From positions 2,852,001 through 2,916,000 of the forward strand of contig NZ_JACHIS010000001.1 in NCBI RefSeq assembly GCF_014203365.1: a stretch of 64,000 nt of DNA. Reading direction: 5' to 3'. A model generated the notes under the pieces. That model was not told where the DNA came from. It ran no database searches and saw nothing but the letters and a program-made list of their open reading frames with translations. A program made the position numbers and the translations under genes. Of the stretch, positions 49,687 through 57,664 are shown one piece after another. The first letter of the stretch is position 1, and the number at the start of each line of letters is the position of its first letter. Source of the DNA: Actinoalloteichus hymeniacidonis. Its GTDB lineage: Bacteria > Actinomycetota > Actinomycetes > Mycobacteriales > Pseudonocardiaceae.

Positions 49687-50535
49687 CTACAGCGCCCAGC
49701 GGACCCGGGGCGCCGGTTCCAGCGCGCTCGACAACGGCCCGGCCATGGCCGCAGCGACATCGCCCACCTCCCACCGAGGCCGCTCCACCACCGGATGTTT
49801 CACCGCCGGTTGCCGCAAAAGATGCATCTTGCCCCCGACGAAGCGGATGATCTGCCCGGTGAGGCCCGCCGACAGGTCGCTGAGTAGGTAGGTCACCACG
49901 GGTGCGACCTGCTCCGGGGTCAGTTCCGGGGGACAGGCGCGTTTCGCCGCATCCGACCGCACCATCCTGGTGTAGGCCAGTGGGGCGACCCCGTTCGCGC
50001 GGATTCCGGTGCCCACGAGTTCGGCAGCCCAGGAGAAGGTCGTCGAGGCGAGCGCACCCTTGGACGCCGAGTACGCCGCAGCGCCGCGTTGCCCCAGCAT
50101 CGCGCCGGAGACGATGTTCACGATCGAGCCGCCGGCCTGCTGCTCGCGCATCGCCGCGATAGCCGACGTCCCGCAGTACAGCGGTCCCAACACGTTGACC
50201 TCGATCAGGGCGCGCATTCGTTCGGGATCGATCTCCCACGGGGGTGCCTGATAGTTCAGCGCGGCATTGTTGACCAGTCCGTCGATGGCTCCGAAACTGT
50301 GCAGAGCGCGCTCGATCAGCTCGTGGGCCTGGTCCGGATCGGCGACCGAGCAATCGTCGGCCACCGCGATGCCGCCCGCCGAACGGATCTCGATCGCCAC
50401 CTCGTGAGCGAATTCGCCGTCGACATCGTTGACCAGTACCGACGCGCCCTCGTTCGCCGCATGCATAGCGTAGGCCCTGCCAAGTCCGCGGCCCGCTCCG
50501 GTGATCACCACGGCTTTGCCATCCAAGACACCCAT
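49687..50535 (-). CDS. Short-chain dehydrogenase/reductase
   Basis: The 282-residue NAD(P)-dependent oxidoreductase has a Rossmann motif AVVITGAGRGLGRAYA, the acidic residue of LVNDVDG, NNAAL, the catalytic Ser in IVNIVSGAM and the Tyr-xxx-Lys pair in AAYSASKGAL. The C-terminal 60 residues (PPELTPEQVAPVVTYLLSDLSAGLTGQIIRFVGGKMHLLRQPAVKHPVVERPRW) resemble SDRs that act on acyl-CoA-like or multidrug-related hydroxyacyl substrates. ATG 50535 begins the usual MGVLDGKAVVITG. The gene stands alone. Confidence 0.92.
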   Translation of the reverse strand: MGVLDGKAVVITGAGRGLGRAYAMHAANEGASVLVNDVDGEFAHEVAIEIRSAGGIAVADDCSVADPDQAHELIERALHSFGAIDGLVNNAALNYQAPPWEIDPERMRALIEVNVLGPLYCGTSAIAAMREQQAGGSIVNIVSGAMLGQRGAAAYSASKGALASTTFSWAAELVGTGIRANGVAPLAYTRMVRSDAAKRACPPELTPEQVAPVVTYLLSDLSAGLTGQIIRFVGGKMHLLRQPAVKHPVVERPRWEVGDVAAAMAGPLSSALEPAPRVRWAL

Positions 50536-50906
50536 ACGGCAAGTCTGGCCGGGCTCTCGCCTGCTCAGCCCAGGGCGGTCTGCGAGTGGTATCGCCCCAT
50601 CGGCCAGCGGTTCGCCTGCGGCAGGACAGAGAGGCGTGAGCACAGCCGCTTCGTGTGAGACGGCCCGAATCGAGCATGGCCCGGTTGATGGGGAGCGGGC
50701 TCGGCCGCCACACGGCCCGCTCCCGTGATTGTCGCTGGTCCCCGTGCCCACTGCTGTTATCGGGGGGACTGCTCGATCGGATTACCGGCGGCTATCGTCC
50801 GATTTCCCGGCGAACCCGATCTGTTCGAAACTGATTCGCTACCGCGCTGGCCGTGGGACGATTACCGGCGAGGTCTTCGTCGGCTCGATCCGATACGGCG
50901 CGCAGG
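50536..50906. other. Intergenic region after the XRE-DUF397 unit
   Basis: No gene is seen. A hairpin (50691-50724) probably ends the minus-strand XRE-DUF397 transcript, and ATTACCGGCG occurs twice (near 50780 and 50860). Confidence 0.5.
50691..50724 (-). terminator. Hairpin downstream of the DUF397 gene
   Basis: GGGAGCGGGC and GCCCGCTCCC are perfectly complementary around a 14-base loop. They lie about 180 bases beyond the DUF397 stop. Confidence 0.5.
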
Positions 50907-51101
50907 TCAACCGATCCGGTCGTGTTTAGCGGCAGCGAGGAATGCCTCGAAGGCACGCGGCGGGACGGTGAGCACCCCGCCCTGACGATTCTTGGTATCG
51001 CGGATGCCGACGACGTCGCGGAACTGGCCTACCTCGATGCATTGGCCACCGTTGGCACTGCGGCTACTGGTTCGCCACCGATCACTCGTCACTGGATGCA
51101 C
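50907..51101 (-). CDS. DUF397 protein
   Basis: The 64-residue protein has the DUF397 core WRTSSRSANGGQCIEVGQFRDVVGIRDTKNRQGGVLTVPPRAFEAFLAAAK. GTG at 51101 with GGAAG upstream is taken as the start; GTG at 51089 is possible. It follows the XRE gene by 16 bases. In streptomycetes and relatives such pairs act in development or antibiotic regulation, with the small protein antagonising or assisting its XRE partner; this exact pair is uncharacterised. Confidence 0.9.
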   Translation of the reverse strand: MHPVTSDRWRTSSRSANGGQCIEVGQFRDVVGIRDTKNRQGGVLTVPPRAFEAFLAAAKHDRIG

Positions 51102-51117
51102 GCAGCGTCGCTTCCTT

Positions 51118-51969
51118 TCAGGGAGTCGTGGATTCCGCGAGCATCCTAGCCAGCAGCCGAGTCGAGTCCCGCTTGGACAACGCAAGACGTTGCAGCTCGT
51201 CGAACATGGTCCTCAGGGTGGCCACATCATCGCGATCCTCTATTACATTGCCGCCGAGTGGATTCTCCGTCCACCCCACATCGGGATCCGCGGATTCGGC
51301 GAACCGCAGGAAGGTGAATCCACCGGCAAGACTCGGATGCGTTCCCACACTGCTGGGCAGGATCTGCAGAACCACATTGGGTAGTCTGCCCAGACTACGC
51401 AGATGATGCAGTTGTTCCGCCATGACCTCGGCTCCGCCGATCTGCCGGTGCAGCGCGGCCTCGCTGACCACGGCGCTCAGTCGAAGCGGTTCGTCCGCCC
51501 ACAGCCGTTGTTGGCGCTCCATGCGAGCGGCGACCCGTTTCTCCACGTCGGAGGGGTCGGTGATGTGGGTGCCAGCCGAGTGGATCTCCCTGGCGTAGGC
51601 CTTCGTCTGCAGCAGCCCGGGAATCAACTCGATCTCGAAATTGCGCACCTCGACGGCGGCCTGTTCGAGCCCCACATAGGGTTTGAACCATTCCGGCAGC
51701 CGATAGGTCGACCACCAGCCGCGTTGGGCGCCCTCGCGACGGAGATCCTCGAGCAGGCCGCGCACCGCCTGCGGCGTCCGATAATAATCGAGCAGTGCGG
51801 TCAGCTCGAACTTCTTGATTCCGGAACGACCGGCTTCCCAGTTTCGGATCTTACCCGCACTGCATCCGATGTGATCAGCGGCTTCGTTGAGACTGCGTTG
51901 TGCCTCGGATCGGAGTTCCGCCAACGATGTGCCAAGCCTTCGTCGTCGAGCGGTGGGTCCGAGGGACAT
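51118..51969 (-). CDS. XRE-family regulator with DUF5753-type C-terminal domain
   Basis: The 283-residue protein has an N-terminal HTH (LAELRSEAQRSLNEAADHIGCSAGKIRNWEAGRSGIKKFELTALLDYY) and the C-terminal DUF5753 region (EVRNFEIELIPGLLQTKAYAREIH, RMERQQRLW, SEAALHRQIGGAEVMAEQLHHL, GGFTFLRFAE). This is the Scr1-type partner of DUF397 proteins. ATG 51969 is preferred over ATG 52020 because it begins the HTH-proximal region and has GGAAGG upstream. An inverted repeat at 52056-52078 is the likely autoregulatory operator shared with the divergent genes. Confidence 0.92.
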   Translation of the reverse strand: MSLGPTARRRRLGTSLAELRSEAQRSLNEAADHIGCSAGKIRNWEAGRSGIKKFELTALLDYYRTPQAVRGLLEDLRREGAQRGWWSTYRLPEWFKPYVGLEQAAVEVRNFEIELIPGLLQTKAYAREIHSAGTHITDPSDVEKRVAARMERQQRLWADEPLRLSAVVSEAALHRQIGGAEVMAEQLHHLRSLGRLPNVVLQILPSSVGTHPSLAGGFTFLRFAESADPDVGWTENPLGGNVIEDRDDVATLRTMFDELQRLALSKRDSTRLLARMLAESTTP

Positions 51970-52055
51970 CTGGTCGTTGCCTTCCTGGCTTGGGCGGTTC
52001 TCGGCGCCCACCGTACCCAAAGATCATCTCCATGTCGTCGGGCTCACTCGGAAGG

Positions 52056-52078
52056 CTGAATTTCAATCTTGAATTCAG
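52056..52078. promoter_or_regulatory. Inverted repeat between divergent XRE and small-membrane-protein genes
   Basis: CTGAATT (52056-52062) and AATTCAG (52072-52078) are exact inverted repeats in an AT-rich segment, with TTTCAA/TTGAAT nested inside. The position suits an operator of the XRE protein. Confidence 0.5.
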
Positions 52079-52135
52079 GTTTTGCACACAGGTTTCGATA
52101 GGTTCCCCCCGGCCCTGGAGATCATGGAGGCGACG

Positions 52136-52348
52136 ATGAACAGGTCATTCCTAGGCAGAGTGCTCAGTGCCTTCGAGGATCAGATCTTCGCAACGGTGGC
52201 TTCGGTAAGCATTGCGTTACTGGTCTTCGTCGCTCTCGAATGCTGGTGGCAGCGCTGGCGCGATTCGCATCCACGGCGCCGGAGCCCGTCCAAACAGGAT
52301 TGGGCGAGGATTCGAGCCGCCGAGACACGCGCGGCGGCGAACCGATGA
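52136..52348 (+). CDS. Small single-pass membrane protein
   Basis: The 70-residue protein has one membrane helix (ATVASVSIALLVFVALECW) and a basic cytoplasmic tail (WRDSHPRRRSPSKQDWARIRAAETRAAANR). ATG at 52136 has GGAGG five bases upstream; an in-frame ATG at 52124 would contain that ribosome site. Its stop overlaps the next start (ATGA). It is divergent from the XRE gene, an arrangement often seen around XRE-DUF397 pairs. The function is unknown. Confidence 0.65.
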   Translation: MNRSFLGRVLSAFEDQIFATVASVSIALLVFVALECWWQRWRDSHPRRRSPSKQDWARIRAAETRAAANR

Positions 52349-53109
52349 CCGGCGAACTGGCGGTCGAGGACGGCGGCATCGCCGATCGGGACGTCTGGTT
52401 CGCGCAGGACACCCAGTCCGAATGCGGTTCGCGTCGAGATCGGCACCTCGTCGCGGGATTCCGACCGGAGCCGGGCACCCTGGTGGTCAGCCTGTGTTGC
52501 CGGTCGCTGGTGGCGGGTAGGCCGCCTGCCACCGAGGACCACTGCATCGCCTCGCCGGGATTCCGCCTCTGCTGGGATTGCGGCGAGGTCGCCGCAGGGC
52601 GCAGGCCGCCGCCGCCCACTATTCGGGAACTCGGGCCCGTGCGGCTCGTGCGGCTTCGTTCCGACCTTGTCATCGAGCCCCGCCGACTGGTGCATGTGAG
52701 CCCACCGCCGGATCCGGCACCCGCTCTATTGCGTACCCGGTGTGGGAAGGAACTGCGGATCGCCGACCTCGACATCCTCGACGGACCGGGGGAGGAGAGC
52801 GGGATGCCGTGCGGTGTCTGTCTCGCCGCGTCGTTGATCGTCTCCGGCGCCGACGCGATGGTCGGTACCTCGGTGAGCAGGCGGCTCGGGGAACCGGCTG
52901 TCGACGCAGACGGCCTGGCTTTTGCCAGGTCAGAGCGTTGGCAGGGTGGGTCGGGCTACCTCGGGGGACGACGGGTGCGGCGGCGGGCGGGCCGTTCGGT
53001 CCGCGGCCCGGTGACGATGCCCGCCGACTGTTGCAGGCCGCATACCCCCCGCGGCCGCCCGACGCGGTGGCGCGGGCGCGGCGGGTACGGGCTCGACGAA
53101 TGGTGGTGA
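52345..53109 (+). CDS. Cys-containing protein of unknown function next to the XRE locus
   Basis: The start ATG 52345 overlaps the preceding stop. The 254-residue frame has paired cysteines in HCIASPGFRLCWDCGEV and TRCGKELRIADL...MPCGVCLAASL, which may bind zinc as in small actinobacterial proteins linked to XRE regulators. The last 80 residues (GYLGGRRVRRRAGRS...) are Arg/Gly-rich, and an alternative frame looks at least as good over 52950-53190. The true C-terminus may therefore be shorter, or a frameshift may exist near 52900-52950. The role is unknown. Confidence 0.5.
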   Translation: MTGELAVEDGGIADRDVWFAQDTQSECGSRRDRHLVAGFRPEPGTLVVSLCCRSLVAGRPPATEDHCIASPGFRLCWDCGEVAAGRRPPPPTIRELGPVRLVRLRSDLVIEPRRLVHVSPPPDPAPALLRTRCGKELRIADLDILDGPGEESGMPCGVCLAASLIVSGADAMVGTSVSRRLGEPAVDADGLAFARSERWQGGSGYLGGRRVRRRAGRSVRGPVTMPADCCRPHTPRGRPTRWRGRGGYGLDEWW

Positions 53110-53260
53110 ACCGTCCGGCCCGGCTCCCGCCAGGTGCGGTGGACTGTCGGTGTTGCCGGGAAAGATCGAGAGTGGCGGTCGCCGAGTCGTGATGGACGGT
53201 CGTGCGGCGTCGGTTGCTGCCGAGGTATGTCGTCGACTCGAGGGAATCGAGGAATCTACT

Positions 53261-53683
53261 GTGAAATGGACGCTGGAAGTGATCGCGGTTCCGGTCTCGG
53301 ATGTGGCCAGAGCCAAGGAGTTCTACAGCGAGGGGCTTGGTTTCGTCGTCGATCACGACGTCGAGCCGGGCGGGGGTGCTCGCTTGGTCCAGCTCACCCC
53401 ACCGGGTTCGGGGTGCTCCATCGTTCTGGGCGAGGGGATCACCGATATGCCTCCCGGCTCACTGCGTGGCGTGCAGCTAGTGGTGGCCGATCTCCGCGCC
53501 GCACGGGCCGAGCTGGTGGAACGGGGGGTCGAGGTGAGCGAGATCCAGCTCCTGGGGGATCCCGCAGGGCCTCGGCCGCCCAAGGAGGGGGAGTCCCTGG
53601 ACAACGTCGGCTTCGTCTCCTTCGCAGACCCGGACGGAAACACCTGGGGCGTGCAGCAGATCTCCGCCCGCGCCGATTCGTGA
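53261..53683 (+). CDS. VOC-family (glyoxalase/bleomycin-resistance-like) protein
   Basis: The 140-residue protein has the beta-alpha-beta-beta-beta pattern of VOC proteins: LEVIAVPVSDVARAKEFYSEGLGFVVDHDV, GSGCSIVLGEG, GVQLVVADLRAARAELVERGVEVSEI and FVSFADPDGNTWGVQQI. It may bind a metal or a small ligand; no substrate is suggested by the neighbours. GTG at 53261 has GAGGA seven bases upstream; a longer frame begins at 53150 but lacks a ribosome site. Confidence 0.87.
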   Translation: MKWTLEVIAVPVSDVARAKEFYSEGLGFVVDHDVEPGGGARLVQLTPPGSGCSIVLGEGITDMPPGSLRGVQLVVADLRAARAELVERGVEVSEIQLLGDPAGPRPPKEGESLDNVGFVSFADPDGNTWGVQQISARADS

Positions 53684-53962
53684 CCGGGTGGGTCGGCCTG
53701 CCGTCGGGGAGTCCTCGCGACGTCGCGCACGTCGAGCCTTGATTCCGTTCGAGCGGATGCGCCGAGCAGGCTGATCCATGGTGCCGTGGGGAACGCTCGG
53801 GAACACGGGCCCGAAGTCCAGCGGACTCGACGCCGGATCAACCAGATCACGATGCCGCCGATGGCGACGGGCAATCGGTCCGAACGTATGTGCTGTCCAC
53901 GCTGGTGAACCCGATCGACCGGCTACGAGTCAGTTTGACCCTGTGCCCGGCACATGGTCTGA

Positions 53963-54002
53963 GGTGGTGATGAGGCGCGGCGGACCGCGTCTCATCACCA
54001 CC
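53963..54002 (+). promoter_or_regulatory. Strong 5' hairpin just before the SpoIIM-like gene
   Basis: GGTGGTGATGAG pairs perfectly with CTCATCACCACC, and the stem extends inward (GCGCGG with CCGCGT) to a CGGA loop, giving about 18 bp. It ends six bases before the first ATG (54008). It may be a terminator of upstream transcription or a 5'-UTR control element. Confidence 0.55.
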
Positions 54003-54022
54003 CGACCATGGAGCACAGACCA

Positions 54023-54640
54023 ATGCGATCGCTTCGCAAGTCCTTCCAGATCATCCGCAGCAATCTCGGTGCCTATCTCGTCCTGAACGCCGTCGTCTAC
54101 GGCGCCTTCCTCATCGGGATCGGGGTGGCACTGCTCTTCCCCGAGCTGACCGCACAGCAGCTCACCGACCTGCAGGACGATGGGACAACCGACCTGGTCG
54201 TCTCACTGTTGTCCAACGTCTGGCTGTTCGCCCTGGTCATCTTCGCCGTCAACACTCTCACCGTCGGAGTGTTGTCGATCCTGCTGCCCTCGATGATCGT
54301 GCCCTTCGCAGGCATCGCGATATTCGCGTACCGAGCCTTCGACATCGGTATGACCTTGGCGCCGACCGACGACGCCGTGGCGCTCACCCTGATTCCGCAC
54401 GCCCTGACACTGCTGATCGAGTTCCAGGCCTACGTCCTGCTGACCCTGGGTGCTTACCTGCTCGGGAGGTGCTGGCTGCGTCCCGACGTCGTCGACGCTC
54501 GTGACCGGCGGCAGGGCTATCTCCGGGGACTACAACAGTTCGGCAGGCTGAGCCTGCCCGCATTGCTGCTGTTCGTCGTCGGTGCGATCTATGAGGCGTT
54601 CTCGCTCGTCTATCTGGTTCCCCTGCTGTTCGGTGCCTGA
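54023..54640 (+). CDS. Stage II sporulation protein M-like membrane protein
   Basis: The 205-residue integral membrane protein has five to six helices: LGAYLVLNAVVYGAFLIGIGVALLF, VWLFALVIFAVNTLTVGVLSILLP, FAGIAIFAYRAFDIGMTLAP, LIPHALTLLIEFQAYVLLTLGAYLLG and LPALLLFVVGAIYEAFSLVYL. The pattern F..N........PH...E...Y resembles the SpoIIM superfamily; the molecular role outside Bacillus is unclear. ATG 54023 is chosen because GGAG lies nine bases upstream; ATG 54008 is possible. A large hairpin precedes the gene. Confidence 0.75.
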   Translation: MRSLRKSFQIIRSNLGAYLVLNAVVYGAFLIGIGVALLFPELTAQQLTDLQDDGTTDLVVSLLSNVWLFALVIFAVNTLTVGVLSILLPSMIVPFAGIAIFAYRAFDIGMTLAPTDDAVALTLIPHALTLLIEFQAYVLLTLGAYLLGRCWLRPDVVDARDRRQGYLRGLQQFGRLSLPALLLFVVGAIYEAFSLVYLVPLLFGA

Positions 54641-54848
54641 TCGCCGAATCCGTCACCCGAGGTGATCGAAGACGGCCGAGCGCGTGCGACCCGCTGTTCG
54701 CCGCGCCGGACGCCCCCTTCCGCCATCCTGGCCGCCCACTTGGCATTCTTGAACTCGAGCAGGGTCTCGAAGAACACTCCTGGTGGGTCTGGTCGCCGAG
54801 ATGACCGCGTCGGCGTGTTGCGGCAGACGGAGATGGGGAAGGCATCAG

Positions 54849-55628
54849 ATGACATGGAGCACTCGACAGCTCGCTGAGCTCGCGGACACCACGGTGAACG
54901 CTGTTCGGCACTATCACAAGATCGGGTTGCTCGACGAGCCCGAACGGACGTCGAACGGGTACAAGCACTACACCGTCTCGCACCTCGTTCGGTTGCTGCA
55001 GATCAAGCGGATGAGCGCACTCGGGATCCCGCTGGGACAGGTCGCCGCCATGGGCCGAGCCGGTGAGGACCCCGACGAGGGACTGCGCGTGCTCGACACC
55101 GAGCTGGAGGCGACGATCAAGCGCCTCACCCGGGTGCGCGCGGAGCTGGCGGTGATCAGACGCCATCGTGCGACCGCCGACACCCCGCCCGGGTTCGAAC
55201 CATTCGTCCGGGACCTCACCGACACCCAGCGGTCCATGCTGATGATGTACTCGACGATCTTCAGCGAGGCGGCTCTGGAGGAGTTCAGCCAGGCGCTGGC
55301 CGTGCGGGACGACACCGCCCACGAGTTCGAGTATCTGTCCGTGGACGCCGACGAGTCCACGATCGATCAGCTCGCCGAGCGAATGGTCCCGATAGCCCGC
55401 AAGACGCAGGCCGAACAGCCGACGCTGGTGGATCCGACCGCGCATTCCCGACTGGGCAAGGAGGAAGCGCAGCGGACGATGGCTCAGGCGTTGATCGAGT
55501 TGTACAACCCCGCGCAGCTCCGGGTGCTCAAACGCCTGGACGATCTCCTCAAGCAGGAGCGGGCGGCAGCCGATGCCGAGTCGCAGACACCCGACGACGC
55601 GGACACCCAGGAGAAGGGCGACGACTGA
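54849..55628 (+). CDS. MerR-family transcriptional regulator
   Basis: The 259-residue regulator has a MerR HTH at the N-terminus (STRQLAELADTTVNAVRHYHKIGLLDEPERTSNGYKHYTVSHLVRLLQIKRMSALGIPLGQV), a coiled-coil helix (LEATIKRLTRVRAELAVIRRH) and a long helical effector domain without conserved cysteines. It therefore belongs to the drug- or small-molecule-responsive group and not the metal sensors. ATG 54849 has GGGGAAGG upstream. Its targets are unknown; the adjacent serine hydrolase has its own promoter. Confidence 0.9.
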   Translation: MTWSTRQLAELADTTVNAVRHYHKIGLLDEPERTSNGYKHYTVSHLVRLLQIKRMSALGIPLGQVAAMGRAGEDPDEGLRVLDTELEATIKRLTRVRAELAVIRRHRATADTPPGFEPFVRDLTDTQRSMLMMYSTIFSEAALEEFSQALAVRDDTAHEFEYLSVDADESTIDQLAERMVPIARKTQAEQPTLVDPTAHSRLGKEEAQRTMAQALIELYNPAQLRVLKRLDDLLKQERAAADAESQTPDDADTQEKGDD

Positions 55629-55743
55629 GACGACGTCGGGCGGCGCGACGGCTGCCTGCGCCGGAGCCATCATCGGATGGACCCGAGCGGGAGGCGGACC
55701 CCGGTGGACGAGGGGGACCGAACGCGCGCCGCGTCGCGCCTCG

Positions 55744-55749
55744 TAGGGT
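55744..55749 (+). promoter_or_regulatory. -10 element TAGGGT, leaderless start of the serine hydrolase
   Basis: TAGGGT is followed by seven bases and GTG 55757. Confidence 0.5.
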
Positions 55750-55756
55750 CTGTCGC

Positions 55757-56599
55757 GTGGAGAGGCGCAACGTGTTGAAGAGTCCGAAGATCGCGGCGGA
55801 CTGGCCCGTCGACAACAGGACGATCGCCGTGGTGAACGCCGATGGAACCCTGCTCGGCGAGCACGGTGACCTGGATCGGGTGTATGCGTTGGCCTCGGTC
55901 ACCAAACTGCTGACCGCCTACGCGGTACTGATCGCCGTCGAGGAGGGCGCGGTGGAATGGGACACGCCCGCCGGTCCGCCCGGATCGACGCTGCGCCATC
56001 TGATCGCCCACACCGCCGGACTCGCATTCGAGGGCGACGCCGCCTCGAACTTCGAGCCCGGAAGTAGGCGGATCTACTCCAACACCGGCTTCGAGGTGCT
56101 GACCTCGGCGGTGCAGGACGCCTCGGGCATCGAGTTCGCGGCCTACCTGGCCGAGGCGGTGTTCGAGCCCCTGGGCATGTCCAGCACCACCCTGCCGGGC
56201 AGCCCGGCCTCCGGGGCGATGTCCACCGCCGCCGACCTCGCCCGGTTCGCGGCCGAATTGCAGAATCCGCAACTGGTGTCGACGGAGTTGCTGCACGAGG
56301 CCACCACGGTGGTCTTCCCCGGGTTGAACGGCGTGCTGCCCGGACTGGGTATGCAGCGCCCGAACGACTGGGGCCTGGGCTTCGAGCTTCGCGGCGAGAA
56401 GTCGCCGCACTGGACCGGTGCGCTCAATTCGCCGTCGACCTTCGGCCACTTCGGCCAGTCGGGGACCTTCCTCTGGGTCGATCCGGTGGCCGGGGCCGCA
56501 TGCATCGCCCTCACCGATCGGGTGTTCGGCAGGTGGGCGTTGAAGGTCTGGCCCGAGTTGAGCGATGCGGTCGTCGGTGAGCTCGCCGAGGCGCGTTGA
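55757..56599 (+). CDS. Class C beta-lactamase-like serine hydrolase
   Basis: The 280-residue cytoplasmic serine hydrolase has SxxK as Ser47-Val-Thr-Lys50 (ALASVTKLLTAY), a YSN tyrosine motif (RRIYSNTGFEVL) and a third motif HFGQSGT. It lacks a signal peptide, so it is more like an esterase or D-aminopeptidase-type hydrolase than a secreted penicillin-binding enzyme. HLIAHTAGL and EPLGMSSTTL are typical family segments. GTG 55757 begins the protein just after a -10 element. Confidence 0.9.
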   Translation: MERRNVLKSPKIAADWPVDNRTIAVVNADGTLLGEHGDLDRVYALASVTKLLTAYAVLIAVEEGAVEWDTPAGPPGSTLRHLIAHTAGLAFEGDAASNFEPGSRRIYSNTGFEVLTSAVQDASGIEFAAYLAEAVFEPLGMSSTTLPGSPASGAMSTAADLARFAAELQNPQLVSTELLHEATTVVFPGLNGVLPGLGMQRPNDWGLGFELRGEKSPHWTGALNSPSTFGHFGQSGTFLWVDPVAGAACIALTDRVFGRWALKVWPELSDAVVGELAEAR

Positions 56600-56634
56600 G
56601 GCCGCCGTAGGCCGAACTCGAGGCCCTTCCACCG

Positions 56635-57492
56635 TCAACTCTCCATCCCGACACCGGGAGGTCTGATCGCGGCCACGGCGGCGAGGAACCGGAAGGCGTC
56701 CGCAGGACGTCGGGTCTCCGTTGGGTCCCCGTTGTACGTGTCGAGCGTGACGGCGGCCGCGCCGCTGCGGCGCAGGTCTTCGAGGTCGGCCGCGACCTGA
56801 TCGATCGTGCCTTCGCCCGCGAGGCGTTCCGGCGTGGTGATCGGGGTCTCGGTGAGGCGCAGCTTGATACGAGGTGCGAGTTGCGGCACCGGATGTCCGA
56901 GGGCTGCAGCGCGCACGCGCAGACGTTCGACCGAGTCCTGCCACCAGGGCATCGTGAAGTGGTACGGATGCCAGGCGTCGCCGAGCAGCACGGATCGGCG
57001 CAGTGCCGCGTCGCTGTTGCCTCCGACCCAGATCGGTATGTGCCCGCACCGATAGTCGTCGGTGTTCTTCCATGCGGTGCGGAGGCGGCGCAGATGGTCG
57101 TCGGTGATCGCGCCGCGCCGGTCGAACCGAATGCCTAAGGCGTCGAACTCCTGGCGGGCCCATCCGATGCCGACGCCGAGCACGAACCGTCCGCCGCTGA
57201 ACGCCTGCAGATTGGCGGCCGAGCGTGCCACGTGTAGCGGATGTCGGTAGGGCAGGATCAACACGGTGGTCCCCAGCCGCACCCGACTCGTGAAGCCCGC
57301 GAACCAGGACAGCGTGGTGAAGGGCTCGTAGAACGGCGCTGGGTACTGTGCCGCGACATCAGGGGTGATCGCGAGATGATCCGAGATCATCAGGTGATCG
57401 AAGCCGAGCCCTTCGACCGTGTGCGCCCAGGATCGCAGGACGCCGGGGTCGGTGCCCGGCCCGTAGTTCGGCACGTTCACTCCGATTTCCAC
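56635..57492 (-). CDS. F420-type LLM-class oxidoreductase
   Basis: The 285-residue luciferase-like TIM barrel belongs to the F420-dependent subfamily. IGVNVPNYGPGTDPGVLRSWAHTVEGLGFDHLMISDHL, RVRLGTTVLILPYRHPLHVARSAANLQAFSGGRFVLGVGIGW, FDRRGAITDDHLRRLRTAW and PIWVGGNSDAALRR are signatures of the group. It should use coenzyme F420, common in actinobacteria; the substrate is unknown. GTG 57492 starts seven bases after a minus-strand TAACCT. The hydrolase gene ends 172 bases upstream, and a perfect inverted repeat lies between. Confidence 0.9.
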   Translation of the reverse strand: MEIGVNVPNYGPGTDPGVLRSWAHTVEGLGFDHLMISDHLAITPDVAAQYPAPFYEPFTTLSWFAGFTSRVRLGTTVLILPYRHPLHVARSAANLQAFSGGRFVLGVGIGWARQEFDALGIRFDRRGAITDDHLRRLRTAWKNTDDYRCGHIPIWVGGNSDAALRRSVLLGDAWHPYHFTMPWWQDSVERLRVRAAALGHPVPQLAPRIKLRLTETPITTPERLAGEGTIDQVAADLEDLRRSGAAAVTLDTYNGDPTETRRPADAFRFLAAVAAIRPPGVGMES

Positions 57493-57499
57493 ACCGGCG

Positions 57500-57505
57500 A
57501 GGTTA
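57500..57505 (-). promoter_or_regulatory. -10 element TAACCT, leaderless start of the LLM gene
   Basis: Read on the minus strand, TAACCT is followed by seven bases and the GTG start at 57492. Confidence 0.5.
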
Positions 57506-57532
57506 GCCGGCGATGGTTACCTTCCGAAATGG

Positions 57533-57554
57533 ATCGGTCACATAAGTGACCGAT
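57533..57554. promoter_or_regulatory. Perfect inverted repeat (operator candidate) upstream of the LLM gene
   Basis: ATCGGTCAC (57533-57541) and GTGACCGAT (57546-57554) flank ATAA. The site lies about 30 bases upstream of the -10 element, where a TetR- or MarR-type protein could bind. Confidence 0.55.
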
Positions 57555-57573
57555 AGGTGAAGTTGGCAGGGTG

Positions 57574-57600
57574 CACTGTTGTTTCAGTGGTGGATGAAAA
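57574..57600 (+). repeat. 27-base repeat, copy B
   Basis: This copy matches 3623-3649 at 23 of 27 positions. It contains the stem CACTG ... CAGTG (CACTG ... CGGTG in copy A, still paired through a G-U) and ends GGATGAAAA. Confidence 0.4.
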
Positions 57601-57664
57601 GAAGGCCCCGGATCCGGACGGCACCTCAGGCACCGACCGGACCGGGACCACCAATGCGGACCGA

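Noticed and set aside
50777-50872. Two ATTACCGGCG copies as a repeat family
   Set aside because: Only two ten-base copies in a GC-rich intergenic region; chance is a sufficient explanation.
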